Assembly: GCA_026706665.1 (NCBI GenBank)
Contig: JAPOYI010000086.1
Location: forward strand, 1 to 58,860
Direction: 5' to 3'
Source: Gammaproteobacteria bacterium
GTDB taxonomy: Bacteria; Pseudomonadota; Gammaproteobacteria; Pseudomonadales; Azotimanducaceae
DNA length: 58,860 nucleotides
Under the pieces are notes generated by a model that searched no databases, was not told the DNA's origin, and saw only the letters and a list, made by a program, of their open reading frames with translations. Positions 11,266 through 19,835 of this stretch are shown here, piece by piece; positions within the stretch are counted from its first letter, which is position 1; the number at the start of each line of letters is the position of its first letter. A program made the translations under genes and the position numbers.

Positions 11266-12024
11266 TCAGTTGAGAGGCAGTATCCCGGATCTCCGGAATT
11301 CGGCGACCGGCTCCGCGGCGGAGTGCGCCCCGCCGGCCGGATTCGGTATGCCGTAGTCCGGAATCTGCGTCCCGACCCGCAGGACCCTGGCCGCCATCGA
11401 GATCCTCCGGTCACCGTGGCCGAACTCCAGGCTGCGATGCAGCAACTGGCCGTGAAACAGCACGAACTGTCCGCGCTTCAGGGGCAGCGGGGTGACCCTG
11501 TCCTGTACGACGACCGGCACCTCGTCGATGTGACGAGGGATGTCCCGGTCCCATCCGTCGATCGGCAGGTGCGATCCCCTTACGTACTCGATTCGCCCCG
11601 CGTTCAGGTCGATATCCGTCAGCGCGATCGTGATGGAGTAGTGATTGCTCGTATCGAACAGGTTGAGCGGCGCATTGCCGTTCTCGAAGTGCCGGTCGTG
11701 ATGCCACTTGTTCTGCCCGGTGCCATCGCTCTTTACGAAGAAGTTCGTCCGCCAGATGAAAAGACCGTTGCCGAAGTGCTCCGCGAGTGCCGCCTGCAGG
11801 TTGTCGTCGAAGTACAGGTTCCTGATGACGTCGATGTCCATGTGCCGGTCTATCAGCGGGTTCTGGGCCTCGTTCGGGAGGCCGGTGAGCCTCGCCACGA
11901 TATTCTGCTGCCGTTGCAGCGCCTTCAGTTCCAGCACCACCTCGCAAACCGCATCGAGTCCCGACTTGTCGGCCAGTTCGTGCGGGCCCGTGATTCCGTC
12001 TCTCGACAATTGATCCATGGACAT
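11266..12024 (-). CDS. PhyH-type dioxygenase, paralog A of a three-member set
   Basis: A 252-residue Fe(II)/2OG dioxygenase of the PhyH superfamily. It has the His-x-Asp motif in KWHHDRHFENG and the distal His in LLHRSLEF, followed by RISMAARV. It is clearly paralogous to the proteins at 21571 and 30622: all share the N-terminal GPxELADKS and DAVxEV blocks, LINRHM/LIDRHM, WHHDR, a YVRGSHLPIDG-like stretch and the C-terminal NPAGA. It is about 30 residues shorter than those two, lacking the HREEDWRPG insert after the distal His. The ATG at 12024 is preceded by caggagaatcaacg, containing AGGAG. It lies between the NTF2-like and Gfo/Idh/MocA genes in one leftward unit. Substrate unknown. Confidence 0.9.
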   Translation of the reverse strand: MSMDQLSRDGITGPHELADKSGLDAVCEVVLELKALQRQQNIVARLTGLPNEAQNPLIDRHMDIDVIRNLYFDDNLQAALAEHFGNGLFIWRTNFFVKSDGTGQNKWHHDRHFENGNAPLNLFDTSNHYSITIALTDIDLNAGRIEYVRGSHLPIDGWDRDIPRHIDEVPVVVQDRVTPLPLKRGQFVLFHGQLLHRSLEFGHGDRRISMAARVLRVGTQIPDYGIPNPAGGAHSAAEPVAEFRRSGILPLN

Positions 12025-12048
12025 CGTTGATTCTCCTGTCGCGTGCCG

Positions 12049-12840
12049 TCAAGCCTCTTGCACCATCCTTGAAATCCCGGCAATCCGCCAGCTCTCGGCT
12101 TCCCTGCCAACCACCAGGACGGACCGCTCACCGCCGCCCGAAGCGTATTCCGCAGTCACCGCCACGATAGCACCGCGGGCGCCGGACTGCGCGGCCGCAA
12201 CAGCGAGATCGTTGATCCGAGGCCTCCCGCGGCTGACCCGACGCGCCAGTTGCATGCCGTCTTCGATACGAGTGACTTCACCGACGCCGACCTCGATCAT
12301 GGGAAACCGACAGAGTTCCGCACAGGCCTTGCCGTCGTTTTCGTCCAGTGCATCGTAGTACCGCCGTACCTGCCCGACCGCGGAGTCGGCCGCCGCTGCA
12401 AACGTTCTGTCCTCACGACCGTCGTACGCTCCCACCGCGAAACGCGCCTGGATACCCCACGAACCGGCGGGTCTGGTCACGATGTAGGTGACCATATTCC
12501 TCAAGATCGGCTCGTCCTCGGCGTTGTAGCGCGTCCACCCGCCAACCAGGTGTACCCGGTCACGCGATTCGTGCAACCGGGTTGGTTGCCGCCCCGCCGT
12601 CCTGACCCAGCCCGTCGCAACGCGCGCGGTCCAGTCGGCGGCCTGGGCATAGTCGCGGGCCGCCTCGAAATACTCGGTCTCGCCCACCGCCCGGACCCGC
12701 GCATGGGGGTAGCGCATCACCGCCGCCCACGCGGCGGCGTCCTGCGACCTGTCGGCGTCGAAAAAGCCGAAGTAGGCGTCTTCCGGCGTATCGAATCGGG
12801 TTCGAAAACCCCTCGGCCGAGTCTCCCGGGAGCAAGGCAC
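12049..12840 (-). CDS. Tandem NTF2-like (SnoaL-type) protein
   Basis: About 263 residues. The two halves (~15-140 and ~150-260) each begin with an Ala/Val-x-x-Y/F helix rich in Asp and end with a beta-rich segment. The repeats DADRSQDAAAW...RYPHARV and DALDENDGKAC...RFPMIEV indicate two tandem NTF2-like cone folds. Such domains serve as small isomerases, hydratases, dehydratases or binding modules; no catalytic set is obvious. The start is uncertain: I use GTG 12840 because it lies 5 nt past the upstream dioxygenase stop (tight coupling), but the frame is open further upstream inside that gene. It sits between two dioxygenase genes in a leftward operon and may act on, or bind, their product. 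Confidence 0.72.
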   Translation of the reverse strand: MPCSRETRPRGFRTRFDTPEDAYFGFFDADRSQDAAAWAAVMRYPHARVRAVGETEYFEAARDYAQAADWTARVATGWVRTAGRQPTRLHESRDRVHLVGGWTRYNAEDEPILRNMVTYIVTRPAGSWGIQARFAVGAYDGREDRTFAAAADSAVGQVRRYYDALDENDGKACAELCRFPMIEVGVGEVTRIEDGMQLARRVSRGRPRINDLAVAAAQSGARGAIVAVTAEYASGGGERSVLVVGREAESWRIAGISRMVQEA

Positions 12841-12844
12841 CTCG

Positions 12845-13972
12845 TCAGGCCGGCCGTTTGAGGAGACGCTCTTCCCGGGGCCTCGCCAAATGCGGCATTC
12901 CCACTGGAGTTGGTTTCGTCGGAGCACAGCAGAGGCGTTCTATCTCCACCCGCTCCCGCACGGTCAGGCCACGGGCGGCCGGTGAAGCGGCGAACGCCCT
13001 GGCCAACGGCCTCTTGTCCAGCATCGGCCCTACCCAGGCCGGCGCCACAGCGTTCAGGATGGCGGCCCGGTCCCGGCCGCTGGCATTCAATTCGTTGCAG
13101 GCGCGGTGCCACATGCGCGCGTCATAGATGAGTCCGGCGCCGGCGGGCGCCAGCCACTGCCGCACGCGAGCGTGCCAGCCATGACCCATGCGGGTACCCC
13201 CGGCGTTGAATTCAGGTGTCGGCCGCTTCCGCTTGAGGTGTGATCCGGGAAGGTATTGCGTGGCCGCATTGTCGGCGCGAAACGCATCCACGCAGACATT
13301 GAACTGCACACCGAATATCGGGCGCTCCGGCCATGAGTCCTCTGGGAAGATCCCTGGGTGATACGGATAGTCGGTGTGCCAGCCCTTCTCTGGGAACGTC
13401 CCCCGGAGCCGGTCGGCCGGCTTCACGGTGGTGATCACGGGCTGGTGGCAGAAATGGATCTCTTCCGTGTCCATGTACTGCCGCATGATCCAGAGCGCCA
13501 CCGGGTGACTCGAGGCACGCACGGCCTCCACGCTCCAGACGAGCGCGTCGACCATCCAGAAGTTGCCGTCGTGACTGCTCTCTTCGGCGTGCCATTCGGC
13601 ACGAGCCTCGCGCATACGAGCCTTGAGGCGCGCGATCTGGATCTCGTCCATCACGTTTCGTACAACGGTGAATCCCTGCGACCGAAGTTCCTCGAGATGC
13701 GAGGACGGCGCCTGTTCAGGCCCCTTGATGACCCGAAAGGGAGGTCCTTCCACCGCAGAGCCATCCTCAAGTGCCAGGCCACTGAGCCCGTCGCCCTTCC
13801 CTGGCCCGGAAACCAGGCGCACCGAGCCCTCCAGGTGAACAAGGCGACTGCCTTCACGTCGCCACAGGCAACTGTCGTCGCCGCGGGCCGTCGCAGCGAG
13901 ACTGCCATGGATGACATTGATCAACGCCCCGGCAGCATTCTGGATCAGGAAGTAGCCGGTTGATCGATGCAT
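12845..13972 (-). CDS. PhyH-type dioxygenase with extra N-terminal domain (paralog of 17315)
   Basis: A 375-residue protein. Residues ~90-360 form the PhyH-like catalytic domain with iron ligands in GWHTDYPYH and MWHRACNE. The first ~85 residues (FLIQNAAGALINV..., LVHLEGSVRL) are a separate beta-rich region that aligns in spacing with the N-terminus of the protein at 17315 (common elements G-A-x-L, a central Trp, R/G-V/L-x-H, then GPE-x-x-P and LEELRSQGF/LEHLKHEGW). I do not recognise that N-terminal domain; it may recognise substrate or partner. The ATG at 13972 follows a weak ribosome-binding site. It is the promoter-proximal gene of the leftward unit ending at 9030 and diverges from the TonB receptor at 14352. 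Family assignment good, function unknown. Confidence 0.88.
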   Translation of the reverse strand: MHRSTGYFLIQNAAGALINVIHGSLAATARGDDSCLWRREGSRLVHLEGSVRLVSGPGKGDGLSGLALEDGSAVEGPPFRVIKGPEQAPSSHLEELRSQGFTVVRNVMDEIQIARLKARMREARAEWHAEESSHDGNFWMVDALVWSVEAVRASSHPVALWIMRQYMDTEEIHFCHQPVITTVKPADRLRGTFPEKGWHTDYPYHPGIFPEDSWPERPIFGVQFNVCVDAFRADNAATQYLPGSHLKRKRPTPEFNAGGTRMGHGWHARVRQWLAPAGAGLIYDARMWHRACNELNASGRDRAAILNAVAPAWVGPMLDKRPLARAFAASPAARGLTVRERVEIERLCCAPTKPTPVGMPHLARPREERLLKRPA

Positions 13973-14351
13973 GTACGTATTCCCGGAGCCGACGCAGGTC
14001 GCGTTCTGGAGTGCCGGACCGGGTATTTCAGCACGTGCGGGAAGCCCAGCGCCACTTCACTTTCCGCCGACCAATCCTTGCCGAGGAGTTTTGGGTGACT
14101 TTGCCTCATCACGCGTCAACTCGCACCTTGCCGCCGACCGGGACATGCGCTAGAAAGCACCCGCGCGCGCCTTCGGGGGCGATCGTTTGGAGAGACCAGC
14201 CTCGGCTGCATGTCCGCACCGGGGCTGGCGTGGGAGGTTGTCGACTGGTCACCATGGCGCGGCGAACCAAAACCCACTTTCAAATTGGTTTTTTTCAGCC
14301 ACGGGCTTTCGCGTGGCATCACCAGGTTCCATGAACAAGGAGAGATCATTC
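13973..14351. other. Divergent intergenic region between a dioxygenase unit and a TonB receptor
   Basis: 379 bp without a convincing gene. It must contain the promoters of both divergent units. A T7 run near 14290-14296 is followed by a 6-bp stem, GCCACG (14298-14303) and CGTGGC (14312-14317). AAGGAG with 9-nt spacing defines the receptor start at 14352. No riboswitch or RNA gene recognised. Confidence 0.5.
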
Positions 14352-17132
14352 ATGTTGGAGAAGACAAAAGTACTGTCCGCTCCCTGGCGTATCGTACCGG
14401 TTGTCGCGGCCATGCTGGTCAGCGGCACGGTGCTCGCCCAGGAAACGGACGCGGAGGCTGCGGAGGATGATGACGGCATCGTCGAAGAGATCGTCGTGAG
14501 AGGCATCCGCGGCAGCATGCAGCAGTCGCTGGAACGCAAGAGAAACGCCGACCACTTTGTCGACGCGATTACCGCCGAAGACATCGGTGCGTTTCCGGAC
14601 CAGAACCTGGCCGAAGCCCTGCAGCGGATCAGCGGCGTCGCCATCGACCGCAAGAGCGGCGAAGGCGCGTTCGTGAGCGTTCGCGGCCTTGGTCCCCAAT
14701 TCGTGCAGGCGACGATTGCCGGGCGTGTCTCTGCGTCCAACGTCGCTCCAGGAAGCCACGACGGCAGGGGCAATTCGAACCCGAAATCCCGCGCGGTCGG
14801 CTTTCACGCATTCCAGTCCGGGCTGGTGCAGGCGGTGGAAATTCATAAGTCGCCACGTGCTGACCACGTCGAGGGCGGCCTCGGTGGATTCGTCGACATC
14901 CAGCCGCGCAAGCCCTTCGACATCGGCGAGCGGCGCGTTGCACTTTCCCTCGACACGACGCGAAACGAGTTGTCGAACGACACGGCACCCGGCGTATTCG
15001 CGCTTTTCAGCGATGTCCTGACCGACAACGTCGGCGTGATGGTTTCGGCGCAGTGGGACAACCGGGTCTTCCGGTCCGACTCCCTGCACCAGAACGGGTA
15101 CATTCGTGATCCCCGGACCGTCAACGTCAACGGCGTGTCAATGACCGGCTACTCCCTGAATCACCTCAATGGCGTTTTGCATTACACGGACCGCGATCGC
15201 CTGAATGTTTCCGGATCCCTGCAGTTTCGACCCTCAGACCGCGTCGACCTGACTTTCGACGTGCTGTATGCCAGCAACGTGGCCGACGAGACCGAATACC
15301 TGCGGTCCATGCGGATATCGCAGGGGCTTGGCCGGCTCACCGACGCAGCGGTTACGGATGACAACGGAACCGGCATCTTCACCATGCTTTCCACCTCCGG
15401 CGCGGGCGCGTTCATCCAGCACGCCACCGAGACGGTCGAGAACGTGGCGGTGAACTACGGCGCCAACCTGCAGATCCAGGCCTCGGATCGCCTTTCCCTC
15501 AATTTCGACGTGGCGGTGTCCGATACGGAAGTTCCGATCGAGAACCGGGACGCCCTGATGCGCAACACCCGCACCCAGATGACTTACCGCCAGAACGGCC
15601 CGGGCGCGGTTCCGTCGCTGACTTCGTCTGCGCCGTTGACCGACGTCAACCATTGGAGCGTCGTGAAACAGTCTCGACAAGAGCACGTGGTCGATGATTC
15701 GAACGTCCAGTTCAGGGCCGACGCGACCTATGAGCTTGATGGCTGGTTCGACACGGTCCAGGCCGGTGTCCGGACCTACCGGCAGGAACGCCGTGACCGG
15801 GCGAGATACCTGAACAGCAGGGCTTTCATCAACAAGCCGATCACGGAGTTCGGCGGCGGTCTTCCGTTTCCGGCGGAGTCGGACTTCCTCGACGCGCTGG
15901 GCGTCGAGTTTCCTTCGCCTGTCCTGAGCCCTAACCTCCATGCGCTGCAGGAAACCTTCATTACCCGCGCCGACGAGATTCGGGCAGGGGGTGGCTTCAA
16001 CACGGGAACCGGCAAGTCCCTGGACGAATACACGTCCGGCCGCTTCAACGAGGACATCAATCACGAGGACGACGGCAACGCCGTCTACGCCATGGTCACG
16101 TTCAGCGGAGACCTGAACGGCACGCCGTACTCCGGCAATGTCGGGGTGCGCTACGTGGATAACAGCACCGGATCCGAGGGTCTGATCGTACAACCCCTCA
16201 CGATCGATTATTCCGACCCAACGGCGCCAGAACTCATCCTGGCGGATCCGGCGTATCTCGAGGTGGGTCACGAGTACACCGAAGTTCTGCCTTCCCTGAA
16301 TCTTCGATTCGATCCGCGTGACGATGTCGTTGTGCGGGTTGCCCTTGCAAAAGTGTTCAGCCGACCGGCGTTCCGGGAGCTGAATCCGAATGCCAGCGTG
16401 CAGCCAAACAACCGCACCATGTCGGGCGGCAACGGCCAGCTCAACCCGACTGTCGGAACGCAGTTCGACCTGGCACTGGAATGGTATTTCGCGGAATACT
16501 CGATCGCGTCCTTCGGCCTCTTCGCCAAGGACATAGAAGGGTTCGTGCAGAACGACATCGAACTGGTCCCCTTCCCGGGCGTGGTCGATCCGGAAACGAA
16601 CCAGCCCCTGGTCCTGGAGGCCTTCAGACCGCTGAACACCGGAGAGTCCGGCCTGGTCGGCATGGAACTGGCGTTCCAGCGGACCATGGAAGGTCTGCTC
16701 CCGGCGCCGTTCGATGGGCTCGGCGTGATCGCCAATTACACCCACATCAACTCCGGCGCTGACTTCGAGAGCGCGAAGACGATGGCCTCGTACAGCATTC
16801 CAGGGCTGTCCGAGAACACGATCAACTTCACCGTGTTCTACGAGAAGGGTCCCTGGAGCGGCAGGATCTCCTACAACTCCCGCGACGACTTCCTGGACAA
16901 CATCGGGGTCGCCTGGCAACCACATCCCTACTTCGTCCACCCGTACAAGCAGTACGACGCGTCCTTCGGCTATGCGCCGAACGACAACTTCTCGTTCGCC
17001 CTGGAAGGGATCAACCTGACGGATGAGAGCGTTTTCTACTACAACCGGGTCGGATCGGGACAGCAGGACCACTTCTCGAGCGCGATCAACGCCGGGCGGC
17101 GGTTCCAGTTCGCCGTGCGGTACAAGCTGTAG
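14352..17132 (+). CDS. TonB-dependent receptor, large Caulobacter-type
   Basis: A 926-residue outer-membrane receptor. ATG 14352 has AAGGAG 9 nt upstream and is followed by a signal peptide ending GTVLAQ, which fits better than the in-frame ATG at 14331. After an acidic linker come EEIVVRGIRGSMQQSLERKR, DAITAEDIGAFPDQNLAEAL, QRISGVAIDR and GGLGGFVDIQ, the signature of large TonB receptors (TIGR01782-like) found in organisms that degrade complex organics. The barrel ends in RRFQFAVRYKL with the aromatic-rich C-terminal strand expected for BAM insertion. A hairpin just past the stop (17149-17175) could end transcription before the dioxygenase/sulfatase genes. It is probably the outer-membrane entry route for the downstream catabolic cluster, which is inference from adjacency. 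Confidence 0.96.
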   Translation: MLEKTKVLSAPWRIVPVVAAMLVSGTVLAQETDAEAAEDDDGIVEEIVVRGIRGSMQQSLERKRNADHFVDAITAEDIGAFPDQNLAEALQRISGVAIDRKSGEGAFVSVRGLGPQFVQATIAGRVSASNVAPGSHDGRGNSNPKSRAVGFHAFQSGLVQAVEIHKSPRADHVEGGLGGFVDIQPRKPFDIGERRVALSLDTTRNELSNDTAPGVFALFSDVLTDNVGVMVSAQWDNRVFRSDSLHQNGYIRDPRTVNVNGVSMTGYSLNHLNGVLHYTDRDRLNVSGSLQFRPSDRVDLTFDVLYASNVADETEYLRSMRISQGLGRLTDAAVTDDNGTGIFTMLSTSGAGAFIQHATETVENVAVNYGANLQIQASDRLSLNFDVAVSDTEVPIENRDALMRNTRTQMTYRQNGPGAVPSLTSSAPLTDVNHWSVVKQSRQEHVVDDSNVQFRADATYELDGWFDTVQAGVRTYRQERRDRARYLNSRAFINKPITEFGGGLPFPAESDFLDALGVEFPSPVLSPNLHALQETFITRADEIRAGGGFNTGTGKSLDEYTSGRFNEDINHEDDGNAVYAMVTFSGDLNGTPYSGNVGVRYVDNSTGSEGLIVQPLTIDYSDPTAPELILADPAYLEVGHEYTEVLPSLNLRFDPRDDVVVRVALAKVFSRPAFRELNPNASVQPNNRTMSGGNGQLNPTVGTQFDLALEWYFAEYSIASFGLFAKDIEGFVQNDIELVPFPGVVDPETNQPLVLEAFRPLNTGESGLVGMELAFQRTMEGLLPAPFDGLGVIANYTHINSGADFESAKTMASYSIPGLSENTINFTVFYEKGPWSGRISYNSRDDFLDNIGVAWQPHPYFVHPYKQYDASFGYAPNDNFSFALEGINLTDESVFYYNRVGSGQQDHFSSAINAGRRFQFAVRYKL

Positions 17133-17148
17133 CCCCCCTCTCCATTGC

Positions 17149-17175
17149 GACATCGCCTCCTGGCGAGGCGGTGTC
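17149..17175 (+). terminator. Hairpin downstream of TonB receptor, terminator-like
   Basis: GACATCGCCTC (17149-17159) pairs with GAGGCGGTGTC (17165-17175) over 11 bp with one wobble and a 5-nt loop, 17 nt after the receptor stop codon. No clear U-tract follows, so it may instead stabilise or attenuate a transcript continuing into the next gene 140 bp away. Confidence 0.45.
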
Positions 17176-17314
17176 TCCTGGAGTTCAGTTCGCCAGGCAA
17201 ACGAACGGGGCAACCCGCGTGGTTCCAGGCGAACACCGGTCCCCTGGTGATTTCGCCCTACCTCTCACACAAGGCGATGTCATCAGGGGATTCGTCTTCT
17301 TGCGAGGAGCATGA

Positions 17315-18403
17315 ATGGACCAGCAGCAGGAGTTTCGGGAACGGCCCGTGACCTTCGAGCGGCCGAACCACCACTTCGCATTCCTGGTCGCGCACGATGG
17401 CGCCATGCTGGGCCTCGACGACGATGGCGCTCTCGCGCTGCATGACGAAGCGGATGATCGCGTCATCTGGGACCGGACACCGGGGGGCGTCAGGCATGTC
17501 GCCACCGGCAAGGCCTTCGCAGCCGAGATCGCCCGAGACACGTGCGCCCTGCCGGTCAATTCGGATGAGACCGTTTTCACGATCTCCCGCGGCCCCGAGA
17601 AACTGCCCTCCGAGTATCTCGAACACCTGAAGCACGAGGGCTGGGTATGTCTCAGCTGCATTCTGTCGCCGGACATCGTCGACGGGCTCCAGCGTGTCGC
17701 GGGTTCGGACCGCCACGAAGGCGTGCCGACGACAAGAGACATGCCGATGGTCTGCCAGCACAGCGCCGTGGGCCGGGCCATCTGCGAACCCGTCTCGCTC
17801 TGGCTCATAAGGCAATACGTAGGGACGCGGAACCTGCACCTTGGACATCCGCCGAACTGCAACTGCCTTGCGCCCTGGGACGGCAAGAGACCGGTCCAGG
17901 GCTGGCACTCCGACATCCCGTATATCCCTTCCGCGGGTGGAAACGTCGTCGCGGACCGAAAGGGGCCCATCAAGGCCGTCCAGCGCAACGTCTGCATATC
18001 CGACTTCAGCAAGCGCAACGGCGCCACGGCGTACAAGCTGGGCTCGCACCTGGCGGATACGTTGCCACCGCCGGAGTGGAATCCGGGCCGTCATGGACCG
18101 GACCCTGCCGCGCGGCCGTACAGCGGTCCCGACGCCGACGTGATCGAGGCGCCCGCCGGCAGCATCGTCCTGTACGATGCCAGGACCTGGCACCGCGCCG
18201 GCTTCAACCACAGCGACCGCAAACGTGCCGCCATGCTGATGTCGTTCCAGACGGCGGACGTTAAGCCAAAGCGGGATACCCGGCCGGTCTGCGGGCGGCT
18301 GCACGAGAGTCCCGTCTACCAGGAACTCGATGCCAGGCAGCAGCGGGAGCTCACCGAACTGATGATGAACCAGCCAGGCAACGATCCCCATGGCCAGTCG
18401 TAG
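17315..18403 (+). CDS. PhyH-type dioxygenase with extra N-terminal domain; first gene of sulfatase cluster
   Basis: A 362-residue Fe(II)/2OG dioxygenase. Catalytic ligands are in GWHSDIPYIP (His-x-Asp) and TWHRAGFNHSDRKR (distal His plus downstream Arg). The first ~90 residues form an additional domain (HHFAFLVAHDGAMLGL, a central IWDRTPGG, RHVATGKAF) shared with the paralog at 12845. GAGGAG lies about 7 nt before the ATG. The stop codon overlaps the start of the downstream sulfatase by 14 bp, so the two are translationally coupled. That coupling suggests the oxygenase and sulfatase act in sequence on one compound, for example hydroxylation or oxidative demethylation together with desulfation; the order and substrate are not determinable here. 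Confidence 0.9.
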   Translation: MDQQQEFRERPVTFERPNHHFAFLVAHDGAMLGLDDDGALALHDEADDRVIWDRTPGGVRHVATGKAFAAEIARDTCALPVNSDETVFTISRGPEKLPSEYLEHLKHEGWVCLSCILSPDIVDGLQRVAGSDRHEGVPTTRDMPMVCQHSAVGRAICEPVSLWLIRQYVGTRNLHLGHPPNCNCLAPWDGKRPVQGWHSDIPYIPSAGGNVVADRKGPIKAVQRNVCISDFSKRNGATAYKLGSHLADTLPPPEWNPGRHGPDPAARPYSGPDADVIEAPAGSIVLYDARTWHRAGFNHSDRKRAAMLMSFQTADVKPKRDTRPVCGRLHESPVYQELDARQQRELTELMMNQPGNDPHGQS

Positions 18404-19835
18404 TGACGACCGACCGAATCTCCTGTTCCTGATGAGCGATGACCAGGGCGCGTGGGCGATGGGCTGCGCCGGCAACGCGGAAATCAGGTCGCCCAACCTG
18501 GACCGGCTGGCGCGGAAAGGGATCCGCTTCGACAATTTCTTCTGCACGTCGCCGGTCTGCTCCCCGGCCCGGGCGTCGATTCTGACCGGCAGGATTCCAT
18601 CCCAACATGGAGTGCATGACGCCCTGATGTGGCAGTCGGACACGAGCAAGGCCGGACTCGACCGCGAGGTGCCGGCGGACAGCGTCCAGTTCCTGCTCGG
18701 GATGCCGACCTACGCAGAACTGCTTAGCGATATGGGCTACGACACCTGCCTTTCAGGCAAGTGGCATCTCGGCGACGGCCTCGAACCACGATGCGGTTTT
18801 GATACATGGAACCCCATGCCCTACGGCGGCACCAGCTATTTCAACGTGCCGGTCGTGGCAAACGGTCGTCTCGACAAGCACGAAACCTATGCAACGGAGC
18901 TGTTCACCGACAACGCGCTGAAGTTCCTTGGGGAACAGGCGGGCGAGGAACGGCCGTTCTGCCTCGCCGTCCACTACACGGCACCGCACAAGCCCTGGGG
19001 ACGCGAACACCATCCGCGGTCGTTGTGGGACGACTACTACGATCGCTGCCCCTTCGACTCGGTCCCGGGCCCGGACGAACCTCTACCGGTCGGCTTCCAG
19101 GCCGGTCCCGTCGATGCCGAAACGCGAAAACAACATCTTGCGGGATATTTCGCCGCGATCGAAGGGATGGACCGGCACGTTGGCCGGCTGCTGGACTGGC
19201 TCGAAGAACAGGACCTGAGGAGCAATACGCTGGTCGTTTTCATGAGCGACAACGGCATGAACATGGGCCATCACGGCCTCTATGGAAAGGGCAACGCGAC
19301 CTGGCCGCAGAACATGTTCGACACCAGCGTCAAGGTGCCCTGCCTGATCAGCCGGCCGGGACATGTCCCGGAAAACCAGGTCGCGACCGATCTCCTGAGC
19401 CAGTACGACTGGCTGCCGACGCTCATGGAATACACCGGCGCGGCCAGGCGCGTCCCCGGCGGCTTGCCCGGACGTTCGTTTTCGCCGCTGCTCGACGGCC
19501 GGCCCATCGGCGAGCGGAAGAGCATCTACGTATTCGACGAGTACGGACCCGTACGCATGATTCGCTCCGAGGAGTGGAAGCTCGTCTGGCGCTACCCCGC
19601 GGGAGCCCATGAACTCTACAATGTCGCGGAAGACCCGGAGGAACGTGTCAACCTGTTCGGCCGGCGCGGCCACGCCGGCCGCATTCGGGCCCTGCGCCGG
19701 GAACTCGACGACTGGTTCGCCAGCTACGTGGACCCCGAGCTCGATGGATCCAGGCTTCCCGTTACCGGTCGCGGTCAGCTTGACCATGCGACGCGGGAAG
19801 GTGCCTTCGCCTATCGGTTTCCCTGGATCGACTAG
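18390..19835 (+). CDS. Type I sulfatase (formylglycine-dependent)
   Basis: A 481-residue alkaline-phosphatase-superfamily sulfatase. The metal site opens with LMSDDQG (D17-D18), the maturation motif is C57-S-P-A-R61 followed by ASILTGR, then SGKWHLG and FMSDNGMNMGHHG for the second half of the metal/substrate site. C57 should be converted to formylglycine by the FGE encoded at 35742. No signal peptide is evident at the N-terminus, so the enzyme is probably cytoplasmic, which suits small imported sulfated molecules rather than extracellular polymer. It overlaps the upstream dioxygenase by 14 bp and its TAG overlaps the possible GTG start of the next sulfatase. Substrate (sugar sulfate or other sulfate ester) unknown. 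Confidence 0.94.
   Translation: MASRSDDRPNLLFLMSDDQGAWAMGCAGNAEIRSPNLDRLARKGIRFDNFFCTSPVCSPARASILTGRIPSQHGVHDALMWQSDTSKAGLDREVPADSVQFLLGMPTYAELLSDMGYDTCLSGKWHLGDGLEPRCGFDTWNPMPYGGTSYFNVPVVANGRLDKHETYATELFTDNALKFLGEQAGEERPFCLAVHYTAPHKPWGREHHPRSLWDDYYDRCPFDSVPGPDEPLPVGFQAGPVDAETRKQHLAGYFAAIEGMDRHVGRLLDWLEEQDLRSNTLVVFMSDNGMNMGHHGLYGKGNATWPQNMFDTSVKVPCLISRPGHVPENQVATDLLSQYDWLPTLMEYTGAARRVPGGLPGRSFSPLLDGRPIGERKSIYVFDEYGPVRMIRSEEWKLVWRYPAGAHELYNVAEDPEERVNLFGRRGHAGRIRALRRELDDWFASYVDPELDGSRLPVTGRGQLDHATREGAFAYRFPWID

Noticed and set aside
15234-17213. Long leftward frame of about 660 codons opposite the TonB receptor
   Set aside because: Antisense shadow of the receptor at 14352 in GC-rich DNA; no recognisable domain and no start signal.
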